33,736 bases of DNA from Solirubrobacterales bacterium (GTDB lineage: Bacteria; Actinomycetota; Thermoleophilia; Solirubrobacterales; Solirubrobacteraceae). The notes beneath the pieces were generated by a model. It made no database searches. It was given only the letters and a program-made list of their open reading frames with translations, and was not told the DNA's origin. Positions within the stretch are counted from its first letter, which is position 1, and every line of letters begins with the position of its first letter. Positions 28,842 through 33,736 of the stretch are shown one piece after another. The stretch is from positions 1 to 33,736 of the forward strand of contig JAOPZO010000087.1 in the NCBI GenBank assembly GCA_025964065.1, given 5' to 3'. The position numbers and the translations under genes were made by a program.

Positions 28842-31793
28842 ATGTGCAGGTTCGCGGGGACCGGCCGGGGCCACGCCGTCAGGACGCTCGGCGCCGCCCT
28901 CGGAGCGCTGGCCGTGCTGGGCGCACCGTCGTCGGCCGCGGCGGTCGACGCGACGCCGTTGGACACCTGGGTGGTCGACGGGGACGTCTCCGCGATGGCG
29001 ATCGCGGGCAACACCGCGTACCTGGGCGGCGCGTTCAGCCAGATCGGGCCCCGGACCGGTCCCGGCGTCGGCCTGGACGCCGTCACGGGGAAGGACCGCG
29101 GCTTCCCGATGGTCGAGCGCGACGGTTCGCCGGCCTTCGTGAGGGTCGTCGTCCCGGACGGTTCGGGCGGCTTCTACCTCGGCGGCTTGTTCGACACCGT
29201 CGGCGGCCAGCCGCGCAGGAACGCCGCGCGCGTGCTCGCCGACGGGTCCGTCGCGGCCTGGAACCCGAACGTCAGCGGGCTCGTCGCCGCGCTCGCTCGC
29301 TCGGGCTCGACCGTGTACCTCGGTGGCGGCTTCGCGGGGGCCAACGCCGTCAACGGCTCGCTCACGCGCGACAATGCCGCGGCGGTCGACGCCACTTCGG
29401 GCGTCGCCACCGCATGGGATCCCGACCTGAACGGCGCCGTCGCGGCCATCGCCGTCGCCGGGTCGACGGTCTACCTCGGGGGCGCCTTCGCGGGGGCCAA
29501 CGCCGTCAACGGCACCCTGACCCGCAACCGCCTCGCGGCGGTCGACGCGGCCACGGCCGTGGCGCTTCCCTGGGACCCGAACGCGAACAACACCGTGAAC
29601 AGCCTTGCCGTCTCGGGGGCCTCGGTGTTCATCGGCGGCAACTTCTCCGGCGCCGCGGCGATCGACGGCAAGGCGCGCACCCGGGTGGCCGCCGTCGACG
29701 GCGAGACCGGCGTGGCCACGACCTTCGCCCCTCAGGTCAACGGCACGGTCAGCACGCTGGCGGTCCTGGGCTCCGATCTGTACATCGGCGGGGCCTTCTC
29801 CTCCGTGGGCGGCGCCGCTCGCCACAACGCGGCAGCGGTCGACGTCCCCTCGGGCGGCGGTGTGACGAGCTGGGCTCCCGAGCCCAACAATCGGGTCTAC
29901 GACCTCACGCTCTCGGGCTCGACCGTGTACCTCGCGGGCGACTTCGGCGTCCTCGGCGGCCGGCCGCGCTCCTTCCTCGGCGCCGTGAGCGCGATCACGG
30001 GCGCGGTGACGGACTTCGACCCGCACGCGAGCTCCGCCGCCACGTCGGTGGCGGTGGCGGACTCCACCGTCTACGCGGGCGGCCAGTTCGCCATGGTCAA
30101 CTCCGTGCCCCGCAGGAACGCCGCCGCCGTCGACCTCACCACGGGCGAGGCGACCGCCTGGGATCCGGGGATCACGGCGCCGAGGGCCGGGGACCAGGTG
30201 CGCTCCCCCGTCACCTCGCTTGCGGTAGCGGGGGCCACCGTCTACATCGGCGGCGGCTTCCACGGACCGGGGTCGGTCAACCAATCGGCGCTGCGCAACC
30301 ACGTCGCCGCGGTCGACGCGACCACTGGCCTGGTGCAGCCGTGGAACCCCAACCCGGACGGTGCAGTACTCAAGATCAAGCCCGCCGGCTCGACCGTCTT
30401 CCTCAGCGGCTACTTCGGGAGCCTCAGCCCGAGCGTGGGCGGGGGGCGCGCCCAGATGGGCGCCGCGGAGGTCTCCGCGGGGTCGGGCGCCCTGACCGGC
30501 TGGAACCCGAAGCCCGACGGTCTCGTCACCGACATGGCCCTGTCGGCCTCGCAGGTCTATCTCGCCGGCACGTTCCTTCATCTCGACACCCGTCCCCGGT
30601 CGACCGTCGGCGCGGTCGATCGCACGACCGCCGTGGCGACGAGCTGGGAGCCCGTCGTCACAGGCACCCGTGGAGGCTTCGGCGGGCCGAGCGGCGTGGT
30701 GGTCTCCCTCGCTGTGTCGGGTTCGACGGTGTACCTCGGCGGCCTCTTCACCGCCATCAGCGGCGTGCCACGGAACAACGGGGGCGCCGTCGACGCCACC
30801 ACGGGCGCCGTCAGCGCGTGGAACCCCAACTTCGTGTCCTACGTCCTAAGTCTCACCGCCGCGGGCGGGACGGTCTATGCCTCCGGCATGTTCGGCGGGC
30901 CGACGGCGGTCAACGGCAATGTCGAACGCAACTTCGTCGCGGCCCTGGATGCCACCACCGGCACCGCGGTGGCCCCGGATTTCCGCGCCCCGAATCTGGT
31001 CGGCATGGTGACCGCGGATGATGGCCTCGTCGGGATAACGGGATTCGGCGTGCCCGGTGGAGGGTGGGGTTCGTTCGGCACGCGGGGCAGCTTTGCGATC
31101 CTCGGGACCGCGCCCGCCATCACGGCCCAGGCCGCCGACCGCACGGCGGACGCGGGCACCGATGCGACGTTCACCGTGGCCGCCTCCGGCGCCCCGGCCC
31201 CGACGCTTCAGTGGCAGCAGTCCTCCGACGGCGGGGCGACCTTCAGCGACCTCGCGGGTCAGACCGGGGCGTCCCTCACCGTCTCGGACGTCACGGCCGC
31301 GCAGAGCGGCCGGCGCTATCGCCTCAGGGCGCGCAGCCTCGCCGGGACCGCGCTCAGCGCTCCTGCGACGCTCACCGTGGCCGCGGCCCCGGCACCTGGA
31401 CCGGCGCCGCCCGTCCAGGCACCCCCGACCGCGGCGCCGCCGACCCCTACGGTTCCGCCGGCGCCCGTCGCCGGCCGCGTCAAGCTGGTCACCCGTACGG
31501 CGACCATCACCAAAGGGGTCGCCCGCGTGATCCTCAGCTGCACTGGGGCGACCGCCTGCACCGGTCGGGTGAGGCTCACGGTCCTCGGGACGAAGGGCAA
31601 GCGCATCCCGATCGCCGCCGCCACCTACTCGATCAAGGCGGGCAAGCGCTCGACGCTCCGCCTGCGGGTCAGCAGTCGCAACCAGAAACTGCTGTTCCGC
31701 CTGCGTAACCGGCGCGGCACCGCCGCGACGTTGACCCCGAAGTCAAGCCCGGCCCTCGCGACCACCCTCACGCTGAAGCGAGCGAAGCGCTAG
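28842..31793 (+). CDS. Secreted multi-repeat (propeller-like) protein with Ig-like and C-terminal beta domains
   Basis: This 983-residue exported protein has a signal peptide (residues 1 to about 34, ending APSSAAA). About 13 repeats of roughly 45-55 residues follow, each with a VYLGGxF-like strand and AAVDAxTGxVxxWxPN (for example GSTVYLGGGFAGANAVNG, NHVAAVDATTGLVQPWNPNP). This pattern is usual for beta-propellers. After about residue 760 there is an Ig-like domain (APTLQWQQSSDGGATFSD, SLTVSDVTAAQSGRRYRLRA), a Pro/Ala linker and a basic beta domain containing a short Cys pair (SCTGATACTG) that ends ATTLTLKRAKR. The ATG at 28842 was chosen for its signal peptide and upstream GAGAGACGG; an ATG at 28803 is also in frame. 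No catalytic motif is visible; adhesion or surface binding is a guess. Confidence 0.8.
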   Translation: MCRFAGTGRGHAVRTLGAALGALAVLGAPSSAAAVDATPLDTWVVDGDVSAMAIAGNTAYLGGAFSQIGPRTGPGVGLDAVTGKDRGFPMVERDGSPAFVRVVVPDGSGGFYLGGLFDTVGGQPRRNAARVLADGSVAAWNPNVSGLVAALARSGSTVYLGGGFAGANAVNGSLTRDNAAAVDATSGVATAWDPDLNGAVAAIAVAGSTVYLGGAFAGANAVNGTLTRNRLAAVDAATAVALPWDPNANNTVNSLAVSGASVFIGGNFSGAAAIDGKARTRVAAVDGETGVATTFAPQVNGTVSTLAVLGSDLYIGGAFSSVGGAARHNAAAVDVPSGGGVTSWAPEPNNRVYDLTLSGSTVYLAGDFGVLGGRPRSFLGAVSAITGAVTDFDPHASSAATSVAVADSTVYAGGQFAMVNSVPRRNAAAVDLTTGEATAWDPGITAPRAGDQVRSPVTSLAVAGATVYIGGGFHGPGSVNQSALRNHVAAVDATTGLVQPWNPNPDGAVLKIKPAGSTVFLSGYFGSLSPSVGGGRAQMGAAEVSAGSGALTGWNPKPDGLVTDMALSASQVYLAGTFLHLDTRPRSTVGAVDRTTAVATSWEPVVTGTRGGFGGPSGVVVSLAVSGSTVYLGGLFTAISGVPRNNGGAVDATTGAVSAWNPNFVSYVLSLTAAGGTVYASGMFGGPTAVNGNVERNFVAALDATTGTAVAPDFRAPNLVGMVTADDGLVGITGFGVPGGGWGSFGTRGSFAILGTAPAITAQAADRTADAGTDATFTVAASGAPAPTLQWQQSSDGGATFSDLAGQTGASLTVSDVTAAQSGRRYRLRARSLAGTALSAPATLTVAAAPAPGPAPPVQAPPTAAPPTPTVPPAPVAGRVKLVTRTATITKGVARVILSCTGATACTGRVRLTVLGTKGKRIPIAAATYSIKAGKRSTLRLRVSSRNQKLLFRLRNRRGTAATLTPKSSPALATTLTLKRAKR
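29310..29560 (+). repeat. Recently duplicated 156-nt units inside the secreted protein gene
   Basis: A 27-nt stretch beginning TTCGCGGGGGCCAACG is identical at 29331 and 29487, exactly 156 nt (52 codons) apart. The flanking sequence is very similar, and both copies encode FAGANAVNG followed by S/T-LTR. The other repeats in the gene are far more diverged, so this pair arose recently or was homogenised. Confidence 0.75.
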
Positions 31794-31919
31794 CCGGAGG
31801 GCGCACGCCGGACACCGGCCGGGGCGGCGACGTCCTGCTGCTGTGCTCGGATGAGCTTTCCGAACCAGCGAACGCGGCGGCCCTCGTCTCCTTCCTCGCG
31901 CGTGGCCGAGCACGCCGAT

Positions 31920-31941
31920 CGGCCCGCCGTGAGGCGGGCCG
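31920..31941. terminator. Strong GC hairpin between the secreted protein and DedA
   Basis: CGGCCCGCC, loop GTGA, GGCGGGCCG: a perfect 9-bp stem. It lies 127 nt after the secreted-protein stop and 82 nt before the DedA start. There is no T-run, so it may be a factor-assisted terminator or a leader structure of the DedA mRNA. The rest of the 31794-32022 gap holds nothing I recognise. Confidence 0.35.
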
Positions 31942-32022
31942 CCGGCGCTTCGTCGCTGCGGCCACAGCTGCCCCCACGTCGCGTCGACGGCCCGGACGCA
32001 GCGACCCGCTCATCTCCACCTC

Positions 32023-32637
32023 ATGTCCCTGCAGCAGGCTGGCTCCATGCTCATTCCAGTCCCCGCGGCCCTCGGCTACCCAGCACTCGGCGCCCTGGTC
32101 TTCGGCGAATCGACCGGTCTGCCGGTGCCGGGAGAGACCGCGTTGATCACCGCGGGCGGCCTGGCCGCGGCGGGGCACCTCGCGCTGCCCGTCGTCGTCG
32201 TCATCGCGATCGTCGCCGCCGTCACCGGCGATACGCTCGGCTACTGGATCGGACGCAGACGCGGACGAGCGTTCCTGCTGCGCGACGGGTTCATGGCCGA
32301 CCACCGTCGCCGTGCCGTCACCCGAGCCGACCGCTTCTTCGCACGTCGTGGAACGGCGACGGTCTTCGTCAGCCGCTTCATCCCCGGCGTGCGCGTCGTC
32401 GCCGCGGTCATGGCCGGCGCGACCCGGATGCCATGGCGGCGCTTCGCGCTGGCCAACACGCTCGGCGCGATCGTCTGGGCCACCACGGTCGCCGGTCTGG
32501 CCTACCTGCTCGGTCCGTCGGGGGCAGCGATGCTCGCCGTCGGCGGCCTGGCCTTCGGCGGCCTGGCGCTGACCGGCGGCTGGTGGCGCCAGCGCCGCCG
32601 CGGGTCGACGCCTCGGTCGGTGGCAGCCAGCGCGTGA
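32023..32637 (+). CDS. DedA-family membrane protein
   Basis: This 204-residue DedA/VTT-domain membrane protein shows the family pattern ALVFGESTGLPVPGETALI (re-entrant loop with conserved E and PGE), GDTLGYWIGRRRGR, FFARRGTATVFVSRFIPGVR (conserved R and FxPGxR motif) and AGATRMPWRRFALANTLGAI, then a last helix and a basic tail. DedA proteins are linked to phospholipid-carrier recycling and envelope stability. The ATG at 32023 is the first in frame; another ATG at 32050 is possible, and neither has a clear ribosome site. It is convergent with the histidine kinase, with 28 nt between the stops. Confidence 0.85.
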   Translation: MSLQQAGSMLIPVPAALGYPALGALVFGESTGLPVPGETALITAGGLAAAGHLALPVVVVIAIVAAVTGDTLGYWIGRRRGRAFLLRDGFMADHRRRAVTRADRFFARRGTATVFVSRFIPGVRVVAAVMAGATRMPWRRFALANTLGAIVWATTVAGLAYLLGPSGAAMLAVGGLAFGGLALTGGWWRQRRRGSTPRSVAASA

Positions 32638-32665
32638 GGCCGGCTGGAGCCGCGCTCACGCGCAC

Positions 32666-33736
32666 TCATCCACCGGCGCCGACCGGAAGGCTCAGCACGA
32701 AGCGGCCCCCGGGATGCCCATGGTCGACGACGAGGTCTCCGTGCATGCGACGGGCGAGCTCGCGCCCGATCGCCAAGCCAAGACCGAACCCGGGGCTCGT
32801 CGAGGCGGTGCTCCCGCGCTCGAAGCGCTCGAAGATCCGCTCCCGCTCGGCCGTCTCGACCCCGGGCCCGGCGTCCTCGACGACAAGCGTCGCCCGACCG
32901 GCGTGCATCGCGGTGCGCACCCGCAGTGTGGAGCCGGCCGGTGCGTGACGCAGCCCGTTGTCCAACAGGATCCGCAGGATCTGCGCCACCGCGCCCGGAT
33001 CCCCCAGTGCCTGTGCCGATCGGCTCGCATCGAGGTCCAGACGCACGTCGGCGGCCCGCGCCCGGCCGGCGAACTCCTCGAGGACCGACTGCGCCACGTT
33101 CCGCAGTGCGACGTTCTCCGCCAGGAGCACGGGGCTCGCGTCGGCGCGGCTGAGGTCGAGCAACTGGGCGGCCAGGGCGGACAACCGGACGGCCTGCGCC
33201 TCGGCACGCTCAGCCTGGACCCGGGCATCGGCGAGATCGGCGGGCTCGGCTTCCAGATCTCCGCGCAGCAGGTCCAGCATGAGCAGAAGCGAGGCCAGGG
33301 GCGTTCGCAGCTCGTGCGACGCGGTTGCGATGAACGACTTGCGTGACTGGTCCTGTTCGCGCAGCCGCGCCTGCATCTCGGAGAAGGCCCTCGTGAGGTC
33401 GCCCACCTCATCGCGGGTGTCGTCGGCCTGCAGCTCGGCGACGGGGCCCACGGCGGCGACCCGTAGCACGGCGTCGCGAAGGTCACCGAGCCGCCGGGTC
33501 AGGCCGGACGAGAGGACGACGCCGGCGAGCAGTGCGACCGCGAGGCTGATGCCAGCGGCGATCTCGAACTCGCGGCGCACCACCGCGGCGGCCTCCCGGG
33601 CTCCGTCGAGCGACCGGCGCAGGGCCAGGCCGTAGCGCCGATCTCCGATCTCGATCGCCACGGCGAACCGAGCCTCGCTCTCGCCCCCCTCGCCGTCTAT
33701 GCCCTTCGACGACCCGCCGGTCCGCGCCGCTGCCAC
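32666..33736 (-). CDS. Sensor histidine kinase, N-terminal part beyond the window
   Basis: The C-terminal 356 residues of a membrane sensor kinase are visible. In order: the end of an extracytoplasmic region, one membrane helix (about 57-77 of the visible part), a HAMP linker, the phospho-acceptor box SHELRTPLASL (H141 of the visible part), then the ATPase domain with N box (LLDNGLRHAP), G1 (VVEDAGPGV), F box (IFERFER) and G2 (GFGLGLAIG). All catalytic motifs look intact. The reading frame is open at the edge; the GTG there is probably not the true start because a first membrane helix is expected upstream. Its response regulator is probably just outside the window; the orphan regulator at 3088-3828 is 29 kb away. 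Confidence 0.85.
   Translation of the reverse strand: MAAARTGGSSKGIDGEGGESEARFAVAIEIGDRRYGLALRRSLDGAREAAAVVRREFEIAAGISLAVALLAGVVLSSGLTRRLGDLRDAVLRVAAVGPVAELQADDTRDEVGDLTRAFSEMQARLREQDQSRKSFIATASHELRTPLASLLLMLDLLRGDLEAEPADLADARVQAERAEAQAVRLSALAAQLLDLSRADASPVLLAENVALRNVAQSVLEEFAGRARAADVRLDLDASRSAQALGDPGAVAQILRILLDNGLRHAPAGSTLRVRTAMHAGRATLVVEDAGPGVETAERERIFERFERGSTASTSPGFGLGLAIGRELARRMHGDLVVDHGHPGGRFVLSLPVGAGG

Noticed and set aside
29310..30960. Internal repeats of the secreted gene as a mobile or CRISPR element
   Set aside because: They are in-frame protein repeats with a period of about 50 codons, as expected from a propeller-like fold.
31851..32948. Rightward 365-codon open frame across the DedA and kinase region
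   Set aside because: It overlaps DedA out of frame and the kinase antisense; the composition is Arg/Pro-rich.
32666..33736. Pairing the partial histidine kinase with the response regulator at 3088-3828
   Set aside because: They are 29 kb apart and the kinase continues beyond the window, where its own partner is expected.

Overview
The window reads as a chromosomal segment of a very GC-rich actinobacterium. Third codon positions are almost always G or C, GTG starts are frequent, and genes commonly overlap by 4 nt (ATGA or GTGA). Two regulators have an actinobacterial-style leaderless start (TANNNT, 6 nt, then GTG). A membrane protein of the DUF4389 type and a secreted repeat protein with an Arg/Lys-rich beta-sandwich tail would fit Thermoleophilia (Solirubrobacterales). 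That placement is an inference, not a proof. No tRNA, rRNA, CRISPR array, insertion sequence or phage gene was seen.

Left part (1-3925): a partial unrecognised gene runs off the edge. It is followed by a lipocalin-like/CrtC-AttH-type protein and a divergent membrane-anchored metallophosphoesterase. Next come an OmpR-type response regulator and, directly downstream, the decayed remnant of a second one. A five-copy hexanucleotide repeat joins the two. A cluster of direct and inverted repeats lies in front of the intact regulator.

Central part (4012-20858): this looks like one catabolic island made of two leftward operons, each with its own regulator. The distal operon (19878 to 11029) encodes a sugar-type ABC importer (Tat lipoprotein binding protein, double ATPase, permease), the two subunits of an ATP-dependent hydantoinase/oxoprolinase (HyuA, HyuB) and an M20 amidohydrolase. 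A divergent IclR regulator sits upstream. The proximal operon (9341 to 4012) encodes a split glutamate-synthase-like complex (GlxB amidotransferase, GlxC GXGXG protein, GlxD FMN protein, equivalent to MgsABC), a GlnT/GmaS-type glutamine synthetase and a SoxB/MgdA-like FAD amine oxidase. A divergent GAF/PucR-type regulator sits upstream. A coherent reading is: import of a cyclic or N-methylated nitrogen compound, ATP-driven ring opening, removal of an N-carbamoyl or acyl group, oxidation of the secondary amine, and capture of the released ammonia or methylamine on glutamate. An N-methylhydantoin/creatinine-to-sarcosine type route is one candidate. The substrate is not shown by the sequence.

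Right part (20977-33736): a SARP/AfsR-type activator (23727-26690) is divergent from a small 119-residue helical protein and an MMPL/RND-like exporter. The shared intergenic region holds three CTGACA repeats spaced 11 bp, which looks like a SARP operator. A DMT-family transporter follows, convergent with and overlapping the SARP gene. Then come a duplicated DUF4389 membrane protein, a 983-residue secreted protein with about 13 propeller-like repeats plus an Ig-like domain, a DedA protein, and the C-terminal part of a sensor histidine kinase that runs off the right edge.
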